Positions 50,678 through 59,956 of a DNA stretch of 64,000 bases are shown one piece after another. The stretch covers positions 3,885,001 to 3,949,000 of the forward strand of contig NZ_CP095855.1 in NCBI RefSeq assembly GCF_023100805.1, given 5' to 3'. Below the pieces are notes generated by a model. It was not told the DNA's origin. It saw only the letters and a list, made by a program, of their open reading frames with translations, and ran no database searches. This DNA is from Chitinophaga filiformis (GTDB lineage Bacteria > Bacteroidota > Bacteroidia > Chitinophagales > Chitinophagaceae). The position numbers and the translations under genes are program-made. How positions within the stretch are numbered: the stretch's first letter is position 1; each line of letters begins with the position of its first letter.

Positions 50678-51694
50678 TTACAAAGAATTCCTTAGAATTA
50701 ATTTAAAGGGATTTTTGATCCGTGCCTGTTTTTTCTCAGTGATCATTCGTGCAGCGGCGGCGCCCATCTGCTCATGATCGGTTGATATTACTGTAATACC
50801 ATCGAGTAATATTTCTTTTAACAGGGTTTCATTATATGAAACTATGCCTACGTCTTTTCCAATGGTGAGCTGTTCATTCCTGCATATCTTCACCAGGTTC
50901 ACCAGGTCAGTTTCTTCTATAATCACATAGGCTTGTCCTTTAGTAACGGGCGTATGCATTTCTATACCTTCAATGACTGAAAAATTAAAGTCCTGCATAC
51001 GACAGAAGTACCGGAAGCCTTTTTCGATCTCTATCGGGTAAGGAGTAATGCCCGGGTTTACAAATACCAGGTTATCGTATTTTTTCAACACGGGTAGTGC
51101 TTCATGCAGTGCTTCATATATATCCTTTTCAAAATTCTGATATACCGTTCCGTAATTGCCCTTTAGTTCCTGCAGGTCTTTATCGAGCAGGATTAATTGC
51201 TCAGCGGGTATCTTCCGCAGTATTTCCAATACTTTCCCAGGTTGTTCGTAAAAATGCGGCATGATCACATAGTAATCATAATCTCCGAGATGATTGTTGA
51301 TCAGGTTTTCGAACAAAGGAACACTATGGTGATGAATATGAAGATCTACAAATACATTGTCTCCCAGGGCCTTTACAAAGGAATTATACACCTGTTTTTT
51401 ATAGTTACTGATCTTGTTGAAGATCAATAATATCCGGAGGGGAATGACTACGTCTGTCCTGTTAATGAAATATCCTTTGCCTTTTACTGATATAATAACC
51501 TTTTTATCCCGCAGTTCTTTATACGCCTTCTCTACCGTGCCCCGTGAAAGCAGATATTGTTCGCTCAGCTCATTGATGGAAGGGATCTGCTGGTCGCGGG
51601 TCAGCATTCCATCGCGGACTGCCACCATAATGGAATCCACAATCTGCATATATACGGGAACTTTGCTACTGGTATCTATTTGCAAGCCTTTCAT
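50678..51694 (-). CDS. GntR-family regulator with a periplasmic-binding-protein-like sensor
   Basis: The 338-residue protein has an N-terminal GntR winged helix (MQIVDSIMVAVRDGMLTRDQ, IPSINELSEQYLLSRGTVEK). Its C-terminal sensor domain resembles the LacI/periplasmic-binding fold (ILLIFNKISNYKKQVYNSFV, YVIIEETDLVNLVKICRNEQ, VGIVSYNETLLKEILLDGIT). Such regulators usually respond to a sugar and control an adjacent catabolic locus. No sugar-use gene is next to it, and the upstream intergenic region holds only coding-like debris. Confidence 0.9.
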   Translation of the reverse strand: MKGLQIDTSSKVPVYMQIVDSIMVAVRDGMLTRDQQIPSINELSEQYLLSRGTVEKAYKELRDKKVIISVKGKGYFINRTDVVIPLRILLIFNKISNYKKQVYNSFVKALGDNVFVDLHIHHHSVPLFENLINNHLGDYDYYVIMPHFYEQPGKVLEILRKIPAEQLILLDKDLQELKGNYGTVYQNFEKDIYEALHEALPVLKKYDNLVFVNPGITPYPIEIEKGFRYFCRMQDFNFSVIEGIEMHTPVTKGQAYVIIEETDLVNLVKICRNEQLTIGKDVGIVSYNETLLKEILLDGITVISTDHEQMGAAAARMITEKKQARIKNPFKLILRNSL

Positions 51695-52110
51695 TGCGGT
51701 AAAATAACAAAGAAATCGGAATTAGAAGCGGATGGCAAAAGTGAGGTCCCTTCGTTCAGATAGTGATGCAAGAGAACAGAAAGCGGACATTGGCAATGGA
51801 GTTGTTTAAAATGGCCGGTCAGATGGTATTACTCGTATTAGTATATATTGAGAAAGAGCTTCCCGGGCAGTCAAAGGAGCCCGGCAGGGGATCGGCGCCC
51901 GGGCCCAGGCGCTGAAAGACATCTATCCCTTATTGGAGGGATGCTAAAAGATTCATCCTCATGTACTTAAAAAAGCATGGTGTCCTGCGGCTCCATATGG
52001 GGTATTGGCCTGGAAAAAGATGATTGACAGCATCAACTGATTTGCAACTTTACGTATATAAAGTACTTCTCAAAGTAAAAATTAAATTAATGCAATAATA
52101 ATATTATTTG
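51695..52110. other. Non-coding stretch with coding-like fragments
   Basis: This region has no long open frame. Short plus-strand frames look protein-like, for example ARQGIGARAQALKDIYPLLE ending near 51945 and HPHVLKKAWCPAAPYGVLAW ending near 52039, but they lie in different frames. They may be remnants of a lost gene that was once controlled by the GntR regulator; this is speculative. Confidence 0.25.
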
Positions 52111-52118
52111 TATTTTTG
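52111..52118 (+). promoter_or_regulatory. -7 box TATTTTTG
   Basis: This is a perfect TAnnTTTG in an A/T-rich stretch, 52 bases upstream of the zinc-ribbon gene. No clear -33 element was found. Confidence 0.4.
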
Positions 52119-52170
52119 TACAGTAGTTCGTGAACAAACTACGATCCCTTACCAGACTAATTAATTACCT

Positions 52171-52443
52171 ATGAGTTACATTTTGCTACAGGGCTCATCT
52201 TCCAACGTGGAGCGTATTGAATTGCATGATTGCCCTAAATGTAAACACGGTGTTCTTGAAGACAGGGTACCCCGTGGTTTCTTTGTTAAATATGTGTTGG
52301 GCTTATTTCCTATCCGCAGGTATATCTGCTATTCATGTCTGAAGAGAAGTTACGTATGGCATAAACCGCAGAAGAAACAGATCTTCACTGAAGAGGCTAT
52401 GCCAGCGATCAGAACAAAACCTGTGGCTATACCGGCACACTAA
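52171..52443 (+). CDS. Small zinc-ribbon protein, hypothetical
   Basis: The 90-residue protein is unrecognised as a named family. It contains two CxxC knuckles (CPKC at about residue 22 and CYSC at about residue 53) that could bind one zinc, separated by a basic and hydrophobic stretch (RGFFVKYVLGLFPIRRYI). Such small zinc-ribbon proteins may bind nucleic acid or protein partners. It has a recognisable promoter and terminator and stands alone before the exopolysaccharide locus. Confidence 0.65.
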   Translation: MSYILLQGSSSNVERIELHDCPKCKHGVLEDRVPRGFFVKYVLGLFPIRRYICYSCLKRSYVWHKPQKKQIFTEEAMPAIRTKPVAIPAH

Positions 52444-52487
52444 CTGTGGAATAACGTTAAGACATATATTTTTTTGTAGTAAACTTT

Positions 52488-52523
52488 ACCCGGTGCGGCT
52501 TTTCGCTCCGGGTAATTTTTTTT
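52488..52523 (+). terminator. Terminator after the zinc-ribbon gene
   Basis: ACCCGGTGCG (52488-52497) pairs with CGCTCCGGGT (52504-52513) with a single T-T mismatch and a six-base loop. AATTTTTTTT follows, a standard intrinsic terminator. Confidence 0.75.
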
Positions 52524-53270
52524 CAGATAGCCCCAAGTGTTTATACAATCAATAATTTGAATTTGTTTATTTTTTTATTTGTTAGTCCTTTTTGTTTAAA
52601 GACAACGGATGAGCTAAAGGTTTTTAAAATCCCAAAACAAACACTCGTCAATAGTTGTTATCAAGTGTAGCCTTGAGAAAGAATTGGCATTGCTGCTTTT
52701 TGGTATAGTGTTTGTTTCAACTGTCTCACCAAATCACTTGAATAGCAAACATTACTTTAAAGTCTGCTTATAACGCCTTTAGAGTGCAAAGTACATAACC
52801 AAGTAGTCAACTTAACTTGCATGCCATGGAAAACTCATTGCTTCACGCTAATACCATATTCTTAAGGATAACAACCTATGTAAGGTGGCGTACGTCATCA
52901 GGATATTTGTTGTGTCTTTAGATATGTATGATGCATTGATAATGTCACTTTAACGGCGCGTAGAAATACGCAATATTAAAATAGGCATAAGTGTTACTTC
53001 CAAAAGATTGAAAAACCCTGCGGTGGAGAAAAGGCCGGCAGCAAGCAGTATAGAAGAATTGTATGAATCAATGTGTTTTTAATATTAAGGAATAAAAATA
53101 TTAGTGATAAAAACATGTGGTTAAACTCATCTATAAACTGGACAAAATTTCACATTATGTATTTATTTTGCACACAGGTTAAAACATAAATTGTTGAAAA
53201 AGACACTGTTTTAAGAGATTCCGTTATAGAAAAAGTACTGATACAGTTTTAACCTTATCTAATTAAACCG
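52524..53270. other. A/T-rich non-coding region upstream of the exopolysaccharide locus
   Basis: About 750 bases without a credible gene. It is richer in A and T than its surroundings and holds short poly-T and poly-A runs. A -7-like TATTTTG with a one-base spacer lies at 53164-53170, which would give a leader of about 95 bases for the first exopolysaccharide gene. No antiterminator gene or invertible repeat was found. Confidence 0.5.
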
Positions 53271-55202
53271 ATGACTAAGAGATCATGGATTACCCCATCC
53301 TGGCTGATTTTGTTATTAGACCTCGGGTGTTCGATTGTTGCAATGAGCTTGTCTTTTTTACTCAGGCTTAACTTCGACCTCGAAGACTTTGGTCGATACC
53401 CCATGCAGGATATTGTATTGGTTGTTGTGAGTGTGAATTTATTACTGTCGTTATTGTTTCGTACTTACACAGGCATTGTGAGGTATACGAGTATGGCCGA
53501 TATAGGACGCATATCATGTGTGAGTCTTATCAGTGCTGTTATCTATTATTATATCAATGTTGCTGCCGTTACATACACGGCAGAGAACATGATCCCACTA
53601 TCCGTTATCACTATCAACTTCTTCATCAATACCTTCTTCCTGTTGTCTTACAGGCTTTTTGTAAAATGGGCTTTCCGTTATTACAGCAGGTATGGCGGCA
53701 TCAACAAAACCAAAGCTGTTATATATAACGCAGGCCATTCCGGGCTGATGGTGCGGAAGGCTATCAGCGAAGATCAGACAGGAAATATCCGTGTCAGCGG
53801 CTTCCTGGACGACAAGCTTACCCGCGCGGGTAAACGATTGGACGGACTGCCTATATTCGCCACTTCCAGGAGCTCGCTCGAGCGACTGATGAAACAGGAG
53901 AAGGTCAGGTTGCTCATCGTTGCAGAAGAAGCACCCGATGCACAGGTACTCAACGACCTTGTTGATAATTGCATTGCACTGAACATTAAAGTACAGAAGG
54001 TATTACCCGTTCATAAATGGATCAACGCTGAATGGAGCCCTGCCAAATTGCAGGATATAAAGATCGAAGACCTGCTGGACAGATCTGTGATCAGCATCAA
54101 TAATGAACAGGTTAGCCGTGAAGCAAGAGGTAAAGCGATCCTCGTTACAGGCGCTGCCGGTTCTATTGGTAGTGAGCTGGTAAGACAGCTGGTGAAGCTT
54201 GAACCTGCTGTGGTCGTAATGTGCGATAAAGCAGAATCACCCTTACACGAACTGGAACTGGAAATGGCAGAAATGGCGCCGAATACGCCCGTAGTGCCTT
54301 ATATCGCAAATATCTGTGACCGCATCCGTATGCAGCAGTTATTTGAGGTGTATGAACCTTCTGTGGTGTATCATGCTGCTGCCTATAAACACGTGCCCAT
54401 GATGGAAAAGAACCCCTCTGTGGCCGTGCTGAACAATGTAATGGGCACGAAGATGCTGGCAGAGCTGTCAGTAGAATTTGGGGTGGAGAAATTTGTAATG
54501 ATCTCTACCGACAAAGCTGTGAACCCTACCAATATCATGGGCGCTTCCAAACGCATAGCCGAGATATTTATACAATCCTACAATAACCATGTTAACCGTC
54601 AATATAAAAAGTCAGGTCCCGTATATGGTATGCCGCCTACACGGTTTATTACAACGAGGTTTGGCAATGTATTAGGATCTAACGGATCCGTTATACCGCG
54701 ATTTAAACAGCAACTGGAAAAAGGAGGTCCGCTGACTGTTACACATCCGGATATCACCCGTTACTTCATGACCATTCCCGAAGCATGTCAGCTGGTGCTG
54801 GAAGCAGGGGCAATGGGACAAGGTGGCGAGATATTTGTGTTTGATATGGGACAGCCGGTGAAAATTGCAGATCTGGCCAATAAGATGATCCGCATGAGCG
54901 GGAGAGAGCCTGGCAAAGATATACAGGTCGTGTTTACAGGATTACGCCCGGGGGAAAAACTATTCGAAGAACTATTGAACAATGCAGAAAATACACTCAG
55001 TACCTATCATGAGAAAATCATGATAGCCCGCGTTCGTGAATATGATTTTGTTGAAGTGAATGAACATGTTGAAAAGCTGATCGCTTCTGCCCAGAAGCAT
55101 TACATTACCCCTACAGTAGTTCTCATGAAGCAACTGGTACCGGAATTTATCAGTAAGAATTCTGCATACGAACAACTGGATAAGGACAAAATTAAACTAT
55201 AG
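53271..55202 (+). CDS. Membrane UDP-sugar 4,6-dehydratase/epimerase (WbpM/CapD family)
   Basis: The 643-residue protein has four N-terminal membrane helices (about residues 10-130), a CoA-binding-like middle domain, and a C-terminal extended short-chain dehydrogenase domain. The latter has LVTGAAGSIGSELVRQL, and in place of the usual Tyr-x3-Lys site it carries MISTDKAVNPTNIMGASKR, as in WbpM/FlaA1. It makes UDP-2-acetamido-2,6-dideoxy-hexoses for polysaccharide synthesis. It opens the exopolysaccharide operon; next is the Wza-like gene after 78 bases. Confidence 0.92.
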   Translation: MTKRSWITPSWLILLLDLGCSIVAMSLSFLLRLNFDLEDFGRYPMQDIVLVVVSVNLLLSLLFRTYTGIVRYTSMADIGRISCVSLISAVIYYYINVAAVTYTAENMIPLSVITINFFINTFFLLSYRLFVKWAFRYYSRYGGINKTKAVIYNAGHSGLMVRKAISEDQTGNIRVSGFLDDKLTRAGKRLDGLPIFATSRSSLERLMKQEKVRLLIVAEEAPDAQVLNDLVDNCIALNIKVQKVLPVHKWINAEWSPAKLQDIKIEDLLDRSVISINNEQVSREARGKAILVTGAAGSIGSELVRQLVKLEPAVVVMCDKAESPLHELELEMAEMAPNTPVVPYIANICDRIRMQQLFEVYEPSVVYHAAAYKHVPMMEKNPSVAVLNNVMGTKMLAELSVEFGVEKFVMISTDKAVNPTNIMGASKRIAEIFIQSYNNHVNRQYKKSGPVYGMPPTRFITTRFGNVLGSNGSVIPRFKQQLEKGGPLTVTHPDITRYFMTIPEACQLVLEAGAMGQGGEIFVFDMGQPVKIADLANKMIRMSGREPGKDIQVVFTGLRPGEKLFEELLNNAENTLSTYHEKIMIARVREYDFVEVNEHVEKLIASAQKHYITPTVVLMKQLVPEFISKNSAYEQLDKDKIKL

Positions 55203-55280
55203 TAACCAATCAATACATGATTATCGGGCATGTCCAGCGGTATGCCGGTAATAGACCTTTTTTAAACAGTTAATTTTATA

Positions 55281-56129
55281 ATGAGGATTATTAATCGCGG
55301 GAGTCGCACTACAAAACCTGGAGTTTACCTGCTACTGCTTTTGGCAGGTGCTATGTCTCTATATTTTACATCCTGTTCCAGCCCGAAGAACATCGCCTAT
55401 TTCAAAGATATTCCTGATTCCGTAAAAAAGACAGCCATCGATCAGGCTGCTTTTACTACCCCGCCCATACAGCCTGACGATATCTTACAGGTAAGCATAC
55501 AAACACTCGATCCTTCTGCTACAGCTTTGCTGAACCAGCAAAATACCGCTACCTGGCCTATCGACGGGAATCCCCTGGGGGCCGGCAATTCACCATCTTC
55601 TCCCGGTTCTTCCATCAGCGGATACCTGGTTGACAAAGACGGGTATGTAGTGCTGCCGCTCATCGGGAAGGTGTTCGTAAAAGGAAAGACCACCGACATG
55701 GTGCGCGATGAGGTCAGGGCAAAAGCTGCTGAATATTACAAAGACCCTGTAGTAAACGTCCGCTTTGTCAATTTTAAGATCACGGTATTGGGTGAGGTAA
55801 CAAAACCTTCCTCTTATGTCATGCCGAATGAGAAAGTAACATTGCTGGATGCGCTGGGTATGGCAGGCGATCTTACCATTTATGGCAGAAGGGAGAACAT
55901 CCTGCTGATAAGAGATGCGGGCGCCAAAAAAGAATTCATACGTTTTAATATCAACGATAGTAAAATGTTTACTTCCCCCTATTTCTATTTACGCCAGGGA
56001 GATGTTATATACGTAGAACCGAACAAGACTAAAGTTGCGTCTACAGATGTTGCAAAAACAAGGAATTTCACCATCGCCGTGTCTCTGTTGTCTTTATTAG
56101 TTGTGCTTGCAACCAGAATTAAATTATAA
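55281..56129 (+). CDS. Polysaccharide export outer-membrane lipoprotein (Wza-like)
   Basis: This 282-residue lipoprotein has lipobox FTSC (Cys around residue 32) after a hydrophobic signal. It contains the polysaccharide biosynthesis/export domain (PPIQPDDILQVSIQTLDPSA, VDKDGYVVLPLIGKVFVKGK) and one SLBB-like repeat (FKITVLGEVTKPSSYVM). It ends with a hydrophobic helix (FTIAVSLLSLLVVLATRIKL) that may span the outer membrane as in Wza. It forms the export channel partnering the adjacent Wzc-like kinase, whose gene starts 13 bases downstream. Confidence 0.93.
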   Translation: MRIINRGSRTTKPGVYLLLLLAGAMSLYFTSCSSPKNIAYFKDIPDSVKKTAIDQAAFTTPPIQPDDILQVSIQTLDPSATALLNQQNTATWPIDGNPLGAGNSPSSPGSSISGYLVDKDGYVVLPLIGKVFVKGKTTDMVRDEVRAKAAEYYKDPVVNVRFVNFKITVLGEVTKPSSYVMPNEKVTLLDALGMAGDLTIYGRRENILLIRDAGAKKEFIRFNINDSKMFTSPYFYLRQGDVIYVEPNKTKVASTDVAKTRNFTIAVSLLSLLVVLATRIKL

Positions 56130-56142
56130 TTAATCCCATAAT

Positions 56143-58536
56143 ATGAGTGGTACGAATCACATTAACGGTGCGGTAAATAACAAGATAGAAGCGGAGCTTT
56201 TACCTGACAATACGCTTGATGTACAAAACATCGTAGAAAAGCTGCGCAACAGGTGGTATTGGTTTGTAATATGCCTGTTACTGACTGGTACGCTTGCATG
56301 GGTGTATCTGAGATATTCAACCGCGAGGTATAATATCAATGCCAAGATCCTGGTGAAAGACGACAAGAAGGGCGGCGACATCCAGGGCCAGGAAATACTG
56401 GATCAGCTGGGGGTGTTCAACACCAAAAGTAACGTCGATAATGAAGTGGAGATCCTGAAATCAAGATCTATCATCGAAAAGGTAGTAAGGGATCTGAAGC
56501 TGAACGTTACCTATGTAGTGGAGGGGCATCTGAAAAAGGCAGAGGTACTCGATGTGCCCTTCACTGCCAGTTGGTTGTATCTGAAAGACACCCTCAAGAA
56601 TGTACAGTATGTACTAAAGCCGCTTGATGAAACCAAATTCAGGTTCAATACCAGCCATAGGGAGAAAACCCTGAACTGGGGCGATACCATTCAACTGGAA
56701 GAAGGTGTCCTGCGTGTTACGCGGAACAAACAGGTTGAGCTGGTGGGTGAGGAATATCTTATTAACGTTACCTCCTTTGATAATGCTGTGGCCGCCTATC
56801 AGCAGAAGATCAACGTTGAAATACCGAACAAACAGGTTAGTGTGATCAATCTCAGCATAGAATCCACCATTCCAAGGAAAGGAGAGATCATCCTGAACAA
56901 GCTGATCGAGAAATACCTGCAGGCCAGCGTTGAAGATAAAAACAGGATAGTAGACAGCACGATCGCATTCGTCGATAACCGCCTCATGCTGGTAAGTAGT
57001 GAACTGTCCGGCGTTGAAAAACAGATCCAGCAGTTCAAACAGGAAAATGACCTGGCCGACCTCGAGGAACAGTCCAAGGTATTGGTATCCGGTACGGAAG
57101 ACCTCAACAAGCAACTTACCGAGCAGGAAGTCAGGCTGAGTATTGTAGAGTCTATTGAACAATACATCAAAGACCAGAACAACAGTAAACGTATCGTACC
57201 TTCTTCGCTGGTCGTACAGGATCCCACCTTCCTGGCCATCGTCGAGAAATATAATGCCATGCAGTTGGACAGGCAGCGTAGCCTGATGACCACCACAGAA
57301 ACGAATCCTTTTATAAAGAACATTGACGAGCAGCTGGCCTCCCTGAGGGCCGACCTGAGCGCTAATATTGCCTCACTGAAAAGTGGCATTGTCATAGCCA
57401 TTAATCAGCTGAAAACCCGTATGGGGGGCATCAGCAGCCAGATCAAACAGGTGCCTGGCAAAGAAAGGGTATTCCTGGACTTCTCAAGGCAACAAGCCGT
57501 AAAACAGGAACTGTACCTGTTTCTGCTAAAGAAAAGAGAAGAGTCAGCCATCTCCAAATCATCCAACCTGGCTATCGCCAGGATCATAGATCCGGCTAAG
57601 AGTGATTCCGCTCCGTTTGCTCCCAAGCGGACCATGATCTACCTGTTTGCCCTGGTGGCCGGCCTGGCAATTCCGGCAGTTGCATTATATCTCAAAGATC
57701 TGTTCAACCGCAGAATAGGAAGCAGGGAAGATATTGTTCACAATACAACTGTGCCTATTCTGGCTGAAGTAGGTCACTCAGATCATAAGGAACTGGTTGT
57801 AGTGCGGAAAGGCTCTGTTGCACCCGTGGTGGAACAGTTCAGGGCTATCAGGACAAACCTCCAGTTTATACTGGGCGACAAAGGACAGGTGATCCTGCTG
57901 ACTTCCAGTATGAGTGGCGAGGGTAAATCTTTCGTGGCTACCAACATAGCCTCTGTACTGGCGCTGTCCGGCAAGTCGGTTGTACTCATGGAAATGGACC
58001 TTCGTAAACCGAAGATCTCTGAACAACTGGGATTGGTGAACCAGTACGGGTTCAGCACCTATGTGATCGGTAAATCAACGGTAGATGAGCTGATCAAACC
58101 TTCCGGGTTTCACGAGAACTGTTACATCGTTTCCTCTGGCCCTATTCCGCCTAATCCAGCGGAATTGCTCCTGCTGCCTGCTACAGAAAAATTGTTCCGC
58201 GAGCTGAGACAGCGTTTTGATTATGTCATTGTAGATACCGCGCCTGTGGGCCTTGTAACAGATGCGCAGCTGCTGGGACGCTTTGCCGATGCAACGCTTT
58301 ACCTGGTAAGACAGGGATACACGTTCAAGCAACAGCTGCTGCTCTCCAGGGATCTGCATGTCAATGGTAAACTGCCTAAGATGAACATCATTGTGAATGA
58401 TGTGAAGATCGGCAGTGGTTACGGTTATGGATATGGTTACGGATATGGTTATGGTTACGGTTACGGATATTCGGATACAGTACGGCCTACCAATGGATTA
58501 ATATCAAAGGTGAAACGCTCGCTGGCAAAGAAATAA
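56143..58536 (+). CDS. Wzc-like polysaccharide co-polymerase and tyrosine kinase
   Basis: The 797-residue protein combines an N-terminal chain-length-determinant domain (two membrane helices with a long periplasmic coiled-coil region) and a cytoplasmic BY-kinase domain. The kinase shows Walker A (SSMSGEGKSFVATNIA), Walker A' (VVLMEMDLRKPK) and Walker B (YVIVDTAPVGLVTD). The C-terminal tail has nine Gly-Tyr dipeptides in a row, the autophosphorylated tyrosine cluster. It controls polymer length and export with the Wza-like protein. The tail DNA repeat could change length by slippage. Confidence 0.95.
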   Translation: MSGTNHINGAVNNKIEAELLPDNTLDVQNIVEKLRNRWYWFVICLLLTGTLAWVYLRYSTARYNINAKILVKDDKKGGDIQGQEILDQLGVFNTKSNVDNEVEILKSRSIIEKVVRDLKLNVTYVVEGHLKKAEVLDVPFTASWLYLKDTLKNVQYVLKPLDETKFRFNTSHREKTLNWGDTIQLEEGVLRVTRNKQVELVGEEYLINVTSFDNAVAAYQQKINVEIPNKQVSVINLSIESTIPRKGEIILNKLIEKYLQASVEDKNRIVDSTIAFVDNRLMLVSSELSGVEKQIQQFKQENDLADLEEQSKVLVSGTEDLNKQLTEQEVRLSIVESIEQYIKDQNNSKRIVPSSLVVQDPTFLAIVEKYNAMQLDRQRSLMTTTETNPFIKNIDEQLASLRADLSANIASLKSGIVIAINQLKTRMGGISSQIKQVPGKERVFLDFSRQQAVKQELYLFLLKKREESAISKSSNLAIARIIDPAKSDSAPFAPKRTMIYLFALVAGLAIPAVALYLKDLFNRRIGSREDIVHNTTVPILAEVGHSDHKELVVVRKGSVAPVVEQFRAIRTNLQFILGDKGQVILLTSSMSGEGKSFVATNIASVLALSGKSVVLMEMDLRKPKISEQLGLVNQYGFSTYVIGKSTVDELIKPSGFHENCYIVSSGPIPPNPAELLLLPATEKLFRELRQRFDYVIVDTAPVGLVTDAQLLGRFADATLYLVRQGYTFKQQLLLSRDLHVNGKLPKMNIIVNDVKIGSGYGYGYGYGYGYGYGYGYSDTVRPTNGLISKVKRSLAKK
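58417..58470 (+). repeat. Nine Gly-Tyr codon pairs (GGNTAY) in the wzc tail
   Basis: Nine in-frame GGN-TAY hexamers, 54 bases, encode the tyrosine-rich tail of the Wzc-like kinase. Synonymous variation among copies (GGT/GGA, TAC/TAT) lowers but does not remove the chance of slipped-strand length change. Each unit added or lost keeps the frame, so the number of phosphorylatable tyrosines can evolve quickly. Confidence 0.9.
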
Positions 58537-58588
58537 ACGATATGTCAACTGGAATTTTATTCTAAACATCTTTTTTAATCTGTTTTTT

Positions 58589-59944
58589 ATGAACAATGTG
58601 GTCGAAGAAATTAATCAGGTTCAGATAGCTGCAGAGACAGAAATCGTTGTAGCGCAACGCAGCATCGCGATAATAGGCTTAGGATATGTTGGATTACCCC
58701 TGGCCATTGAATTCGGGAAACATTACAATGTGATGGGTTTCGACATCAACCAGGAACGCATTGCAGAATTGAGCGAGGGGCATGACCGCACAAAGGAAGC
58801 GGATATGGAAGAGTTGCTGGAAGCAATGAACATGAAGAAGAAAAGCGGTAAGTCCCGTAAAGGATTGGGTTTTTCTTTTAACAAAGAAGAACTGAAAGAC
58901 TACAATACATTCATCGTGACGGTGCCTACGCCGATCGACCAGTTTAAGGCGCCTGACCTGAAGCCCCTGCTAAAGGCTTCAGAAATGATCGGAGCAGCCC
59001 TGAAACCGGGCGATATCGTGATCTATGAATCCACCGTATACCCCGGCTGTACAGAAGAGGATTGTGTGCCTGTACTGGAAAGAGTGTCGGGCCTGAAGTA
59101 TAATAAAGATTTCTTCGTTGGTTATTCCCCTGAAAGGATCAATCCCGGCGATAAGGTGAATACACTCACCAAAATAAAGAAGGTCACCAGCGGTTCCACG
59201 CCGGAGATAGCCACCATCGTGGACGATCTCTACAGCTCCATCATTAAGGCCGGCACGCATAAAGCGCCGAGCATCAAGGTGGCGGAAGCATCCAAGGCTA
59301 TTGAGAATGCACAGCGTGACCTGAACATCTCATTCGTGAATGAACTGGCCCTGATCTTCGATAAGATAGGTATAGATACCAACGATGTTATTGAAGCAGC
59401 AGGTACCAAATGGAATTTCCTGAAGTATAAACCAGGACTGGTAGGTGGTCACTGTATCGGTGTGGATCCTTATTACCTGGCGCATAAGGCGGAATCACTG
59501 GGATATCATCCACAGGTGATCCTGTCGGGAAGAAGGGTAAATGATACCATGGGACAGTTTGTAGCCAACAAGGTAGTGAAACTGATGATCGAAAAGGATC
59601 ATAAAATAAAAGGCTCCAAAGCCCTGATACTGGGTATCACCTTCAAGGAGAATTGTCCTGATGTAAGGAATACAAGAGTAGTGGACATCTACCATGAACT
59701 GGAGCAGTTCGGACTGGATGTGGACATATATGACCCCTGGGCAAATGAAGAAGCGGTGTACCATGAATACGGCGTGGATATCATCAAGCAGTTAAGCAAT
59801 TCTGTTGTGTATGATGCCATCATCGTAGCAGTAGCCCACCAGGAATTCCTGGAACTGGACTATAAAAAGATAATCCGAAATAACGGTGTCATTTTCGATA
59901 CCAAAGCCTGTCTTAACAGGGATCTTGTGGATGCAAGGTTGTAA
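58589..59944 (+). CDS. UDP-N-acetyl-sugar dehydrogenase (UDP-GalNAc/ManNAc type)
   Basis: This is a 451-residue nucleotide-sugar dehydrogenase. The Rossmann motif is IIGLGYVGLPLAIEFGKHY, and the catalytic Cys lies in GGHCIGVDPYYL. It oxidises UDP-N-acetylhexosamine to the uronic acid with two NAD+. GHCIGVDPYYLAHKAESLGY resembles WbpO/TviB (UDP-GalNAc dehydrogenase), while the following 2-epimerase would supply UDP-ManNAc for a WecC-type reaction. The substrate therefore cannot be settled from sequence. Confidence 0.9.
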   Translation: MNNVVEEINQVQIAAETEIVVAQRSIAIIGLGYVGLPLAIEFGKHYNVMGFDINQERIAELSEGHDRTKEADMEELLEAMNMKKKSGKSRKGLGFSFNKEELKDYNTFIVTVPTPIDQFKAPDLKPLLKASEMIGAALKPGDIVIYESTVYPGCTEEDCVPVLERVSGLKYNKDFFVGYSPERINPGDKVNTLTKIKKVTSGSTPEIATIVDDLYSSIIKAGTHKAPSIKVAEASKAIENAQRDLNISFVNELALIFDKIGIDTNDVIEAAGTKWNFLKYKPGLVGGHCIGVDPYYLAHKAESLGYHPQVILSGRRVNDTMGQFVANKVVKLMIEKDHKIKGSKALILGITFKENCPDVRNTRVVDIYHELEQFGLDVDIYDPWANEEAVYHEYGVDIIKQLSNSVVYDAIIVAVAHQEFLELDYKKIIRNNGVIFDTKACLNRDLVDARL

Positions 59945-59956
59945 AGCACAACATAT

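Noticed and set aside
58417..58470. CRISPR-like or satellite repeat
   Set aside because: The repeat is a coding GGN-TAY run in frame with the kinase tail; there are no spacers.
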